A stretch of DNA of 64,000 nucleotides from Akebia trifoliata (GCA_017979445.1 CM030711.1:41401560-41465559); one strand, 5' to 3'. Counted from the stretch's first letter, positions 1 through 12,500 are shown. Notes: generated from the letters alone by a model not told the origin. Numbers and translations: made by a program.

Positions 1-858
1 TTTTAATTGGAGTTCACTTTTCATTAAAGTTCAAAAAAGGACATTATCATATTTGTTGTAGGCACCCCATTTTTTTTGCACTCGCTCGATTAATTAATTT
101 GTCAACCCGATTGCGACGATTCCAGATGATAAACGAATGTTCTAAGGATTTTTGTTCGTTACTAGATATGTTTTCAAAGCTCAGATGAAGTATTCCACAT
201 AAAAAAACTTAGAAACCACACTACAATAGGAAAATGCAACCCTAAACATAGAAATCATTATTTTGGGATTAAAATAAGTTTACGAGAAAAAATGTAAAAA
301 AAATTGAACAAATTATCAAAATATCCTTGATACCAAAACACCCTTAAAGATTGCATAACGCTTAGAAAAATCCTTTCGAATATATAAAATGACAACTAAA
401 ATTAAATAAGCTATTTCGTCAATTTTCACAAAGTTTAACAAAGTTATCAAAATGCCCTTCATGGGGTCCACACCCATTTCACTTTAAAAAGTCATAAATG
501 ACACAAATCGACAATTTTAGTAAATTCCTCACGAAAAATCTATTCCAAAATGTCAGAAAACAACCTCCCAAAGCAAAATCATAGATGGCAAAACGGCAAT
601 TTTTAACTCTAAAATTTAAAATCTGAAATTAATAATTAAAAATATTAATTAAGATAAAGTAAAATCTTAATAAATTAAATTAAAATCTTAATCAATTAAA
701 TTAAAATTTTAAACAATTAAATGCAATTAATTAAATGTGCGGACTCAACTCCAAGTGGCGGCCCATTTATTCAAGTGGGGCCCACCCAATATTTAATTAA
801 AGAACCCTCCCTGGGGGGTCTCAAAGAATATCAAATATTTAATTAAGAACCCTCCTAG
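1..858. other. AT-rich intergenic DNA, no gene seen
   Basis: No reading frame with recognisable coding character on either strand. Short alternating AT words near 610-730 (aaattaaatt-like) look like low-complexity DNA. Nothing else supported. Confidence 0.6.
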
Positions 859-1475
859 TAGGGGTGTCAATGGGTACTCATTTAACCGAAATCGAACCAG
901 AACTAGAATCGAAAACCCCAGTACTAGTTCCCTTTTTATTGGAACTGATTAGAACCGGGTCTAAAATAGAATCAAACGGATAGGAATAAGAGCCGTTAGG
1001 TTCTATCTAATGGATACCTGTGGGTACCCGGAACCGATTTATTTTGTCACTTCTTTTCTTTTCATACTATAGATGATTTAAGGTATTTTTTATTTCAAAA
1101 TAAATGCATATTATATAAAATTCTTCAATTACAAATTATCAATTGGAGCTTAAAATGAGTTCTCTTTTAAAAACTCATTTCTTTTAACCAAGATAAAAAT
1201 TTTATTTTTGAAAAAAAAAATCATTAATTTGTATCTTTAGTATAACAAATTATAACTAAGTTAATACTGTATGGATAATGTATTAATTTTTTAAAAGAAG
1301 AAAAATTATAATTATTTGAAAAAAAAATTCACATTCGATTCTTAAGAATTGGAACCCACCTGTGATTTTTGGTGGTTTCGGTTCCAGTTCCATTTATTTT
1401 GGAACTAAACTAATATAATGGTTATGGTTCTAAGCTCCTTACGAATCAAACTGGAACAACCCATTGACACCCTTA
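859..1475. mobile_element. non-autonomous hAT-like element
   Basis: The ends are inverted repeats: TAGGGGTGTCAATGGGT at the left and ACCCATTGACACCCTTA at the right. The bases just outside are cctcctag and cctcttgg, a degenerate 8-bp target duplication (6 of 8 match), as expected for the hAT superfamily. The 617-bp interior has no transposase frame and contains short inverted 'ggaac/gttcc' words. Termini are seen directly; the superfamily is inferred from duplication length and the GGGGTGTCAA end. Confidence 0.7.
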
Positions 1476-2713
1476 CCTCTTGGGGGTCTCTAAAACTTAA
1501 AAATTTAATTCTACGTAAGTTAAATAAATCAAATCCAAATGTTAACCACTTGAAAAATCATAAGAGGATTAGTTAGAGATAAAGCTATTTAAAAGAGATA
1601 TTATCTAACACAAACCTTATTAATAACTTTTTTAAAAAGACAATCCTACCATCTAATCTTGTATACCTTCTGAAACCCTTGGAAATATAAGTCAAAATCT
1701 CCCTAAAACTCTCTCAAAATCCTAAATTTGAAGTCTCAACTCAACACCTATACCCCAGGTCTTGATATTCAACCTGAAAATACCCAGAAATCCTAAAAAA
1801 CACTTGGATTTAGTATAAAAAAAAACTCAGAATTTCCGTCTTGAAGTTTGGGAGCAGACCTAGAAGCAAATACAAACTAACTTATTCGTAAGAGGAATGC
1901 TTACCGCCAATTTTGTGAGAAAACACATCACCAACAATCAATCGTCAATCGTATCCAAAAGTAATTATACTAACACTAGAAATTAGGTTTTTTACAATAT
2001 AGATTTTTGGTTTTAATATAGACCGACTTTGGTCGGGTGGGATTGGTGCCTAACACTTTCCACTCCCATAACCTGATTCCTGTACCTGTAATCTCTTCAT
2101 AGATTTTTGTTTTATTTATTTAGAATTAATTTTCAGTTCTTAAACCGTAAGATTAGGTGATGACTCCATAAATCCCGAAGATCATTAAAACAGATCTACA
2201 CCAACGGATCGATACGCTTTCACTTGCAAATAAGTACAATACTTATCATCATGCAAGATATAAAAAAAAATCAATATGGATGATATTCACTTCAACTGAT
2301 TAGAAACAAAGTTATCATTCACAACAAATTGAACCAGAAAATTTGTGGCCAGATGGATCATCTCACTTCAATGATGCATGAATGAGATCTCCTTGAAGCG
2401 GAAAGAAATCTCTAATTTGTCCTAAACAATGCGGATATATTTCCAGTGAACCTCATAGTTTCATGTTGATATGCAAGAAGAAACACATGAGTTCTATCAA
2501 GGCCAAACATCGATAGGAGCCTTCATGATTATAAGTACATAATCTTGATCAAATTTATATCTAAGGGAAAAAAGATCTTTTAAGCATCAAAACAAATCTA
2601 TATTATCATTGGTTTATGTTTGTATATGGCTTGTCTTCTATTGGAAGTAGCTTTATGTTGGTAAAATTCATTGTGCACTAAAGAGAAATTTGTTGGAATA
2701 ACAATTTACTTAC
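1476..2713. other. intergenic DNA, nothing recognised
   Basis: AT-rich unique-looking sequence on both strands with only short, interrupted frames; no domain, tRNA or repeat signature was recognised. Confidence 0.5.
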
Positions 2714-3242
2714 GGTATGTTTGATTGCACAAGGGAAATAAAGTGAAAAATCATTTTCCATGGAAAATTACATTTTCTATGTGTTTGATTGCATTTTTAC
2801 ATGGAAAATGATTTTCCATCCTCCTCTAAAAGTCTCACAAAACCTAGATTTTAATTTTCCACCCATACTCATTGGAAAATGAAATTTATCCTTATTTTTC
2901 ATTCCCAAATCAAAACCCTAACTTCATATTTTCTTCTTCTCCCCCTACCACCACTACATTCACCCTTTTGTCGTCAGCCACCGCCCTCCTCCCTGTCTTG
3001 TTCTTTTTTTTCCTCCTTATCCTCCTTTAGCCACACCCTCTTCTTTTCCTATCCTCTCCTCTTTTATTTCTCCTCCCTCGCCCCAACCCTCTCTCTTTTT
3101 CATTCTCTCCTTCTTCCATTTCTGATTTTTTTTAAATAAAATCAAACAAAATTAAATTTTCCAACCCTACCTATTTTCCACTACTATTTTTCATGGATTT
3201 CAAATTCTATGAAAAGTCACTTTCCATACAATCAAACATACC
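2714..3242. mobile_element. TIR element with GGTATGTTTGATTG ends
   Basis: GGTATGTTTGATTG at 2714-2727 is matched exactly by its inverse at 3229-3242, and subterminal 'ttttccatggaaaa' type palindromes are repeated inside. A CT-rich block at about 2935-3120 gives a Ser/Leu/Phe/Pro-rich open frame that is composition-driven and not a gene. No target duplication could be defined, so the superfamily (hAT or PIF/Harbinger) is open. Confidence 0.55.
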
Positions 3243-3254
3243 CTCAATAAAAAA

Positions 3255-3561
3255 TACTTTAATTTCCTTACTAAGTGGAGTTTCCTGACCATTCATCCAT
3301 GTGGCATCCAAAAACATGATCAGATGCATGCCACAAGGACGTAGGTCACAAAATTTTAAGAACTCTCAAAAAAGAAAATAAAATTTACCATTGTATTTTA
3401 ATTTTAAATTTGAAAGTTCTATGGTAATTGTCCATTTTCAAAATATTGGATCAAGCACCCCCTCCCACACTTTTTTTTATGAACTCTAGAGGGTTGTGGT
3501 GTTGGATTGCCAATGTGGCAATCCATGAGGGCCAAACAACCCTAGTAAGATTTGAAATCTA
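3255..3561 (+). repeat. dispersed repeat family, copy A
   Basis: One of four diverged copies, all in the same orientation (others near 5800-6092, 38880-39208 and 39360-39665). Shared landmarks in order are 'ccaaaaacatgat', 'acaaaatt(c/t)ta', 'ttggatcaagc', 'aa(a/c)tctaga(a/g)g' and 'agatttgaaatct'. This copy starts at a 'ccttactaagtgg' end that inversely matches the 'agttagtaaggaaa' end of copy D. No coding capacity; type unknown. Confidence 0.55.
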
Positions 3562-4306
3562 ACTAATATTTTGTTTTGTTAAATATTAAAAATACCCCCC
3601 TATGTTTTGAAAATGATGACATGCATCCATTGACATCAATTTTCTACAAAGACTAAGGGGAAAAGACTTGAACACTCTCATCTTCAACCTCTAATAAAAA
3701 GAACTTGGATATTTCTTCTAAAAATTAATCATCTTCAACCTTATTCAATAAATTTTTTAACCCTCATAAACTATTTTAAGATTTTATCTACTTCAAGTTT
3801 TCAACCTTCAAATCTCAAGGCAATATAGAATTTTTTAGGAAGTATGAAATGATAAAATTTTAGATTGAAAAATCTAGGATTTTCTACAAAGAGGGCAAGG
3901 TAGAAAATGATGGATTAAAATAAAGTTAAATAGATTAAAGTTACACTAAAAGTTGAAGATCTTGAACATGACTTGTTTTGGGAAGAAAAAATAAATAATA
4001 TTTTTTTAAAATTGAAAATGATGGGATTTTGGGTAGAAAAATCTGGGATTTCATGTAAAGAGTTAGTTCAAGGTAGAAAATGATGAACTGAAGATTAAGT
4101 TAAGTAGATATAACATGGAGGTTTGGAGAGCTTGAAGATGATTTGTTATAAGAAAAAAAATCAAGGCTTTTGGCTAGAGGTTGAAGATGAGGGCATTTGA
4201 GTCTTTTCTCTTTAGTCTATATAGAAGACTAAAGTCAAGGGATGCATGTCATCAATTTCAAAACATAGGGGGATATCTCTAATATTTAGCAAAATGTAGG
4301 GGGGCA
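3562..4306. mobile_element. long-inverted-repeat element (family X)
   Basis: Roughly the outer 110 bp of each end are inverted copies: 'atacccccctatgttttgaaaatgatgacatgcatcc' type sequence on the left (from about 3590) pairs with its inverse at about 4215-4275. Extra pairing at 'tattttg/caaaatgt' extends it outward. The interior is A-rich and non-coding. Related sequence occurs near 31180-31510, around the copia insertion (46900-47108 plus 51858-51905) and at 54900-55145. Confidence 0.55.
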
Positions 4307-5507
4307 TTTCTAAATCACGCAATTATGTATCACTTCCCAACTAAAATTAATACAATCCGTTTAAATTAGGAAGTAACATATCCACATAAAAAAAAGCCAT
4401 GAATTGCCACTATCGACAGTAACCCATAAAAAAGGAATAAGTTGATTTCAACTATCTACTCTGACCTTTTGATTTTGATCATGTGCTTTTTGGTTTTCGA
4501 TATCTCTCCATCAAGGTGAAGAAAATATTCATACCCAACGTTCTTTCCCAAAGGGAGAAGCTGATATTCTCAGTCTATTAATATTTGATTTTTAAATTTA
4601 GTTAGGGTGTAATAAGTAAAAGTTCGGGGTGCGAAAAAGTTCTCTAAATTCATAGGCAACTCATTTTAAGGTGCCTGAGTTTTTACAAGAAAAATGATAT
4701 TGAGAGATTGTAACCTAGGTTTCGCAAAAATACTGAAAATATCTCATTATCACTCATTGACGTAAGCAATATTGTCAAACCACGTAATCTCTTTATGATG
4801 TTTTCTTCCTTTTTATTTGTGTTTTATTTATTTTTTATTGCTATCGCAATCTTTTACATTTATTTTCTACAACTAGATAGAGACTTTAGATTACCATTTG
4901 AATGAACACTCAAGTAGACAATTAGTTGTGACCAATTACAAATTCAGGTGGCATTCAAGAATTTGTTTGGAAAGTGCTTTTGGAATTTTAAATATCATTT
5001 GGTAATATATTTGAGAAGTGCTTCTTGCCAAACTTAGAAGGTAAAATGAAAAAAAAAAAGAATTGAGAAGCAATCCAAATTAACTTCTCACTTCCAACAT
5101 AAGAGGGTCACTCACAAAACTTAAATTTACTAGATATTTGGATGCCAATCTCATACTTTTTACTAAAATACTCATTATAATGTTTCTAAGTTATTAAATC
5201 AATAATCAGAGTGGTCAAAACTTTTAATATAATTATTACAATGTTAAAAAAAAAAAAAAAAATTCGAAAAGGCTTGGTTTCGATGACTTGTGAAGAATAA
5301 CTTATAAGAAAACAAATTATCCTCACAACAATTGGGATTTAAATTTATTATAATAACACACATCTCAAAGATACTTATCTCCGATGATGGATGTCAATTA
5401 TATTTAAATGATTTGCATCATGAGTTTTTTCCATGAGTCACCGAAACCCAATCTTTTCCAAAAACACACTTTCTAAACACTCAATGAAGGGTCTTGTTAC
5501 CGTATGT
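4307..5507. other. intergenic DNA, nothing recognised
   Basis: AT-rich DNA including a homopolymer A run near 5246-5262. No frame, RNA gene or repeat boundary was recognised. Confidence 0.5.
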
Positions 5508-5650
5508 CTTAGAACACACATTAAAGTGCAATAAATACACCTTGGGAATAAGCATATGGAATATTTTAATAAAAAAGTATATTTTTAGAATATTTTCGGT
5601 ACAAATTTCAATTTCCCAAGTGTATTTATTGTACTTTAACAAGTACCCTA
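5508..5650. mobile_element. small fold-back element
   Basis: Arms 5521-5548 (ttaaagtgcaataaatacac...) and 5612-5639 (...gtgtatttattgtactttaa) are near-perfect inverted copies separated by about 63 bp. Consistent with a small MITE; no target duplication was recognised. Confidence 0.55.
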
Positions 5651-5799
5651 GCTATTAAGACCCCTCAATAAATGTTGGATTTCGCAAACACTTTCTAAAG
5701 AGTGATTGTTTGCTCACAGCGCTCACAATCCAACACCATTTTGACATGTGGTGTTGATGACATAAGCAACTAGAGGAGTATTTTTCTCTTTCTTCTTTA

Positions 5800-6092
5800 G
5801 TGGGAAAAAATAAAATTTCCTAATTAGATCACTTTGTGGCATTAAAAAACATGATCCAATTATTGTAGAGGATGAAATTCTATGAATTTTAAAGTTATTT
5901 TTTAACAGTTGAATTTTAATTTTAAATTTGGGTGCTTAATAGGCATCTATTTTCAACACTCTTGATCAAGTTTGAAATTTTTTTTTTCTCTTTTGACCAT
6001 GAGTTTTTTCATGAAATCTAGAAGATTATGGTGTTCGATCACCAATATGATAATCCATGTTGACCCCACAATACTTTTAATATTTGAAATCT
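5800..6092 (+). repeat. dispersed repeat family, copy B
   Basis: Shares in the same order the landmarks of copy A: 'aaaaacatgatc', 'gatgaaattctatgaatttt', 'cttgatcaagtttgaaa', 'atgaaatctagaagatta' and 'atatttgaaatct'. More diverged than copies C and D. Non-coding. Confidence 0.5.
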
Positions 6093-6542
6093 AAAATTAA
6101 GATTTTTGAATAGGGGGGTGTGTGAGCCGGAGAGAGAAAATTTCTCTCTTATTACTTACGTCTTCAGCGTCACATGTCAAATCGATGTTGGATTGTGAGA
6201 AAAGAAACATTCCTTTCTAAACACTCGATGGATTGATGGATTTTGCAACTGTGATTCTTTTGGATGTGCACTTAAATGTTTGACCTACACCTTAGTTGTC
6301 CCACCTCAAAAGATTAATTTGATTTATAAATATTTTTCACTCATAATTTTTGGTCACTGAATTTGAGTATTTTTGAATAATTTAAATCAATCTATAGAAA
6401 TCATGAATGAAAACAAATTCTTGGTTTCGAAGACCACTAAAAAAAAATGGATCAGACATTTTTATTTTTATGTTTATTTTTTTCTATTAAAATTAGCAAA
6501 ACTTCTGACTCTATAACTGTATCAAAATTTTATCTAAAATTC

Positions 6543-6670
6543 CACGTGTCATCTCTCTATTGCAGGAGTATCTCGTTCTTCCATTTTTTTTATTTTTTGA
6601 GGTCAATCTCTCTTCTCCAAGTTGCGAAACATAGCACGTGCATTGCTGTGTTGAACGGCACCATACGTGT
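6543..6670. promoter_or_regulatory. cluster of ACGT/G-box-like motifs
   Basis: CACGTG is present at 6543-6548 (context CCACGTGTC) and 6635-6640 (context GCACGTGC), and TACGTGT at 6664-6670. G-boxes bind plant bZIP/bHLH light and ABA factors. The cluster lies about 1.8 kb upstream of the DIT1 start codon, so a role in its regulation is possible but only inferred. Confidence 0.25.
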
Positions 6671-6779
6671 AAAGGCATTTTTGTCTTATTCAGATTCCTC
6701 CACTTTTTCTGTATTTTTTTAATTGCTTTGTTGTTGTTCTTTCATTCATTCGAGAATGATTTGGTTTCCAAACTCCAGA

Positions 6780-7120
6780 GGTGCTAACGTGAACTGTGGG
6801 CGCACCATTTCTTTGATATTTGAAGAGAACTGATACTGTCACTTGTTCTTTATTTCATTAAGCTGCTCCCATGGCGCATGTTAGTGACGTTCTCGCGTAA
6901 ATCCATGCGTGTGCCGGTGCTTTTGAGAACGACGAACATCGAAATTTCAGAAGGACTTCGTAATATATATAAATAAAAAAAGGAAAATGCTGGAATGACA
7001 GAGAGGAGACAAATATGATGGGGTGGTGCGCACATAACCGTAGATGCTTTTAACTCGTATCTCGCGGAAAAGCATATACGGTAATGTGCACGACACCACA
7101 AGTTTTTGTCACTTGTGTCA
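6780..7120. other. CpG-richer patch with a 77-nt hairpin
   Basis: Unlike the flanks, this stretch keeps many CpG sites (cgcgtaaatccatgcg, gccggtg, cgacgaac, ctcgcgg). At 7023-7099 the arms gtggtgcgcacataaccgta... and ...tacggtaatgtgcacgacac fold into an imperfect stem of about 29 pairs with a loop near 7052-7067, the size of a plant pre-miRNA or a small MITE. A TATATATAAATA word sits at 6964-6976. No coding frame is convincing. Confidence 0.4.
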
Positions 7121-7701
7121 GCCCAGAATGACTCATAAAAAAAAAGGAGAGAAATTTTTTTTCTGACAAGCCTCCTTAAATAATAAGAAGTATTAAAATA
7201 CCTCCTTTCATGTAAGAAAATTTGAGTTGACCCATTGACCTTGAATTGTCGTTAGAAAGAGTTTGGATCCTAAAGATCTGGGATTATGATAGATATCTTA
7301 CTCCCTACCATTTGCATACCATTGGATGCCCCATTAATCAATGAATATTTTTCTACCAACTATACCCTACACTTTCATAAATCAAAATCAAACTAATTGG
7401 TGTTTTTTTAATTTATGGATTCAATTATCATCTTATAATCCACTCATACGTTCAAAGTTGTGGTATCAGATTTGATTAATTAGATTGAATCATGAATTAT
7501 TTTGTGTAGTAGGGTTGATGAAATTTAATGAATTTGTACAAATCAATTTCTGAATCCAATCATTTTTTATTCGTTGAATTTTGTCATTAGGTTCGATGAA
7601 ATAAATAGTGAAAGTATAACATATTTTGTAAATTAATTATAATTACAAAAATTGAGAAGCAAATCTAGATTTTTGTTTTTGAGTCATTCTAAAATGATTT
7701 C
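7121..7701. other. intergenic DNA, nothing recognised
   Basis: AT-rich upstream DNA without recognisable genes or repeats, apart from 'agaatgactcataaaaaaaa' at 7128, which resembles the arm of the fold-back element at 28607. Confidence 0.45.
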
Positions 7702-7816
7702 CGTTGGACACTACGTTGATATGGTAGTATTGAGAAAGCCATAGATTTTTTCCCTTGAGATACCAAGAGAAAATCTATGGTTATTCCATCACTCATGTCA
7801 ACACAGTGTCCAATGG
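7702..7816. mobile_element. fold-back MITE (CATAGATTTTTTCC core)
   Basis: Arms 7702-7751 and 7767-7816 are inverted copies: 'cgttggacacta...' pairs with '...cagtgtccaatgg', and CATAGATTTTTTCC pairs with 'gagaaaatctatgg'. The core is shared with 26104-26178 and, more loosely, with 28996-29215 and 38642-38817. Non-coding. Confidence 0.6.
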
Positions 7817-8338
7817 AGTCTGGGCAATCTTTTCCTTTTTTTTTTTTTTTAATAACGTTATTGTTGTTAAAACTTATAACTTACATGCGTAAATTAAACT
7901 TGAGAACTTAAGCACATTAAGAAATGAATTATATTTTCCTACCTCTATGAAATGGATTTATACAAGAATGAATAATCCACGTATCCAAATTTGAAGTTCA
8001 AGGACATTATAATATCATAGATAGATACTTAGATGCAGTTTCATCCTACGCTCGTTTTATTTCAAAATTTCAAGGTCATTGCCCCCAGAAAAATTGCACA
8101 ACGTGGCATGTAAGAAAGGTAGGGTATAAAATACTTAATCAACTCCCGGAACCACATATTACTTGGTTAATTGAATGTCAAAGTAGGAGGGATGTAAATC
8201 AAAATTTTATAAAAATAAAAGGATGCAAAAGGATATTCTTTATTTTCCAAGGGGGTATTTCATAAAAAAAAGTAACTGTATAATTAAGTGTCCATACTGT
8301 CTGCCTGAGATCAAGATCTAGCGGACCAACGACATTAC

Positions 8339-8346
8339 TTTATAAC
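8339..8346 (+). promoter_or_regulatory. probable TATA box of DIT1
   Basis: TTTATAAC lies 72 bp upstream of the DIT1 ATG and is followed by a C/T-rich stretch (cccctctttctctctgtc), typical of a plant transcription start and leader. No experimental start site is available, so this is position-based inference. Confidence 0.5.
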
Positions 8347-8417
8347 CTTAACTACTCCCCTCTTTCTCTCTGTCACCCCATTTCTCTACAACTCGATTCT
8401 CTGACTTAGCGCCATTA

Positions 8418-9548
8418 ATGGCGTCTCTCGTCCTTACTTCTCCCTACAACTTGGGGGTTTGTTCTCTTCCAAGTTTCAGATCTCGTTCAATCAAATCGTC
8501 ACCAGTGAATCTTCGATCCAGTACCAGATCCAATGTTCTCTCTCATCAAAATCGAAATTCTTCACTTCCAAATCCACTCAAAACACCCTACCTAGGTTTT
8601 CTTTCTTCGAATCTCTCTCCAAAACTTGTTAATTCTACTCTCTCATTATCGAATCGAAGATTCACTGTTCGATCATCGGCTTCTACTGCTTCTACTACAG
8701 TAGTTCCTACTGAGCCATGGCAAGGAGCTTCGTTGAAGCCATTAATGGCTTCAATCGCGACTGGAATCATTATCTGGTTCATTCCTGTACCAGCAGGTGT
8801 GACGAAGAACGCATGGCAATTACTAGCGATCTTCCTCGCCACAATCGTTGGAATCATCACTCAACCATTACCATTAGGAGCTGTTGCTTTGATGGGATTA
8901 GGCGCATCTGTTCTCACCAAAACCCTAACTTTCGGTGCTGCATTTTCTGCATTTGGTGATCCAATTCCATGGCTAATCGCTCTTGCTTTCTTCTTTGCTC
9001 GAGGATTCATCAAAACTGGGCTTGGTAATCGAATTGCTTATCAATTTGTGTCTCTCTTCGGTAGTACTTCGTTAGGGTTAGGTTACAGTTTGGTGTTCAG
9101 TGAGGCACTCCTCGCACCTGCGATTCCTTCCGTATCCGCTAGAGCAGGAGGAATTTTCCTTCCATTAGTTAAATCTCTTTGTGTTGCTTGTGGTAGCAAT
9201 GTTGGGGATGGAACTGAAGGTCGATTAGGATCTTGGTTGATGCTCACTTGTTTTCAGACTTCTGTGATTTCCTCGTCGATGTTTCTTACTGCAATGGCGG
9301 CAAATCCATTGAGTGCGAATCTTACGTTTAACACGATAAAGCAAACCATCAGTTGGACCGATTGGGCTAGGGCTGCTATTGTGCCAGGTTTAGCATCGTT
9401 AATAGTTGTGCCATTGCTTTTGTATGTTATCTATCCACCGACGGTGAAAAGCAGTCCAGATGCTCCAAAACTTGCGAGGGAGAAGTTGGAGAAGATGGGG
9501 CCGATGTCTAAGAATGAGATTATAATGGGAGCTACTCTGCTTGTTACG
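8418..9548 (+). CDS. DIT1: DIT1 exon 1 (residues 1-377)
   Basis: Encodes the plastid transit peptide and the first half of the transporter, starting [10 protein letters not shown]. The frame continues only one codon past the donor before TAA, so splicing at ACG|gtataa is required; it restores ...LLVT-VGLW... across the junction, as expected for the family. Residue 268 is Gly in GTEGRLG; from memory, other DiT1 proteins have His there. Confidence 0.95.
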
Positions 9549-12500
9549 GTATAAACTCTTACCTTTCTTGTTCATGGTAGTTTCTGATAGAAAATTGATT
9601 GTTGTTGTATTTGTTTACAACGCTCCACCATGCATGACCAATCATTGTGACAATTGCTATGTTCTTCTTTTGAATGATTCTGTAGACTCAGAAATATTGA
9701 AGTGCTAAACTTGTACTAGATATTCCCTTGCAGTTGCCTTTAAAATGGTTTCAGTATTTATTTTGTTGTATTTCAACTGTTTGACTGAGGATCTAACCGA
9801 TCCAATGTTTGATAGATATGTCTGCATAGTATGATTTGTTAACCATCCTTAATTTGCACTTTGACTTCATAGTTGGCAAATTGTTAGAACAACTTGAAGG
9901 TGCCAACTTAGCTAAGTTGGTAAGGCTCGTGGAGTGTTAATATCATGACCTGGTTCCAAACCTGTTGAGCCCACTTTCGCCTCTGCTGACCACTAACCCT
10001 TTCTTACCTTGCAAAAAAAGTGATTCAATCGATAATCTTGATCAACAAATGGATGAATCTCCTCAGCACTGTTGTAAATGGTGGGGTTGTTGAGGTAGGG
10101 CATTGGGACCGTTGATGTTTGAGTTTTAAGCCTCCCACTTTTAAAATGATTAAAAATTCAGATATGAAAGAAAGATGAGTTACTTGATTGCACTAAACTG
10201 TCTTATGTTGCCTTATGCTTGATTTGTAAACCTCATGCTTCCATCTTTGCATTGTGTACTCTTCCATGCAGAGTACACATGAAACACTAAAAAAGGGTAA
10301 TTGTTTTCCGTCAAAATTTATGATTTTTACACCCTCTCGGCCTCTCCCTCGATACTGGATGGAAGAAGTACTGGTCTTCAAACCAAAGATGTGAAGAATC
10401 ACCTTCGGATTGTTCTGGTTGTCCACATTCTTGTCTCATGCGAAGGTTAATGTGGCTTGGCCTTGTCAAGTTCAGGTTTTACCAGAGAAATGGAACTTTG
10501 AAAGTAGGACCGAAGCTGCTGATTTTTATTGATAGATTTGACGCTAGTGAGTGATTTTGGTTTTGTTTGAAGAAGTACTATTATATTTGGTTTCTGAGAA
10601 GTTATGTATTCTAGAATTTGGATATGAGATCAGTTTTTGATAGGTTTTGTTTTAAATACCATGAGTTTAATATTTGAGATACTGGTCATTCAAGTTTTGA
10701 CTGATTCCGGTGAATTTTATCTCAAGTTGTGTGTCGTAAGGAGTGAATATAAATCCCAATTTTTTTGATAAAGCGTGATGCGTATTTCTAATAGCAAACA
10801 TGTGAGGTGTGTACCTAGCGCAACCTTCTCCCTGTTTGAGGAGTACACATTAATGGGTATGTGCTTCTAAGGCCTCGACTGGATGCCTTCTATTGGGAAT
10901 TGCCTCAAGGCATGCTGCTCCAAATGCTTTTTTCAAGCATTCCTCCCTTATGATGGAATACATGTTAGGTTGATCAATATTGGCTATAGAGTTTGTTGTG
11001 AGAGTTCTTGGCTGTACATAGCCTCAGATTAGGTTGGTGTTATGGACTTTCTTTCTTTGATGATAAGAATAATCCCTAGAGGTACAAACATTTTGATGTA
11101 CAATCTGTTTTTCCAGAAAGAGTTTGCCTTCTTTTTTCAGGTTGTAAAAAGCTCCTTGTTCTTTCAACCGTGATTTTTCCAAAACAAATTTACCCATAAA
11201 AAATTGTACACCATACATTCACAAAATATCTTCCTATAGAATGAGTAAAAAAAAGTTGACCTAGGTCTTTATTGCATTCTTGTGCCACTTCTAACCCTAC
11301 TTTCTTGGAAGTCAAATCTTCCGTATCATTTTTGCTAAACAAGCGATTTACATGTTTTCCAAAATGCTTTTTATTCTTTTCTACAATTTTATCTCGATCA
11401 TTCCTTCCAAGATTGCAGCATGCTTTCATGTTTTGAACTTGATCTATAAATTAGAAGAAATACAGAAGAACTAGAACAAAATAAGAGTAGTGAATAAAGA
11501 GTACGTACATGTTTAAAGAAACTTTCTCAAGTACCCAACATAGGAGAAACCTTCCTCTAGTGAACTAGTGTTGCGCTAGTTTAAAGGATGTAATCGACAC
11601 TTGTGTCACATCATCAAAATAAAGACTCAAACCTCTGGCTTATATTTCTCTGTCTTTTCTTCTTTCCTGCTTTCTCTTTTTATTTGTCAGACAGATATTT
11701 TCGACCTCAGGTCTCTCTCTCTCTCTCTTTATTGTTGTTGTTGTTGTTGTTGTTTTGAATTCAAATGAGTTTCTTACCCCTACGGAAAAAATAAAAGGAA
11801 TTGCAAAACCATCACTGAAGAACTTTATAGATCTCTAAATCAGTGTACAGTGCTTCACCTGCCATCACTTATTGTGATCAGCACCCTTAGCCCCTGAATC
11901 ATGGCTGTAAAGGGTTCTAGCTAAAGTTAACTCAATTTTATACAAATTAGAGCTACTCCCCTCTCTTTGAAGAGAAAGCCTACTATCCACTCTGGTAATA
12001 TTCTCTTCCCTTCTTCACTAATGTGCAAGAAGGATGGCAGCTGGGAGCTCTATTTTTTATTTTTTTGCTGGGATCAGTATAATATGGCCTTCACCATACT
12101 TACTATTCAAGGGTTCATTGTTTGTTGGTCATGTACCAGCATTATCGCTTAATCATTTGTCGCTCAAAATTCCAGAGTCGGCTAAGGTATGCATGTCATT
12201 TAGTGTGTCTAGGAAATTGATCACATCCTAGCCAAACGTATTTTTTTTTGGGTCTATTAGATTAGCTAATCTCCTACAGTGTCCACTGGTCCATAAGATC
12301 ACGTTTAACGAACATCCTTCAAACTCCAAGGACCATTGAAATTATTTTTAATATTTTAAAGGCTGTGAAAAAGAGGTATGTTCTCTGCTTCACTAAATCA
12401 ACCAAACCAGTGGGTCCAAAAAGAACTATAATATTTTCACACAAATGGGGTTTATAGTGGAGCTGTGGAGCAATGGCAGGGCTTTTGCAGATGATTCAGC

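Noticed and set aside
2879..3139. 86-codon open frame, Ser/Leu/Phe/Pro-rich
   Set aside because: Produced by a CT-rich low-complexity block inside a TIR element; no domain, no splice context.
8588..8959. Overlapping frames on both strands within DIT1 exon 1
   Set aside because: Shadows of the DIT1 frame, which is fully supported by the family.
12034..12231. Overlapping frames resembling membrane-protein or RT fragments (CKKDGSWEL)
   Set aside because: Too short and broken to assign; no neighbouring domain confirms either reading.
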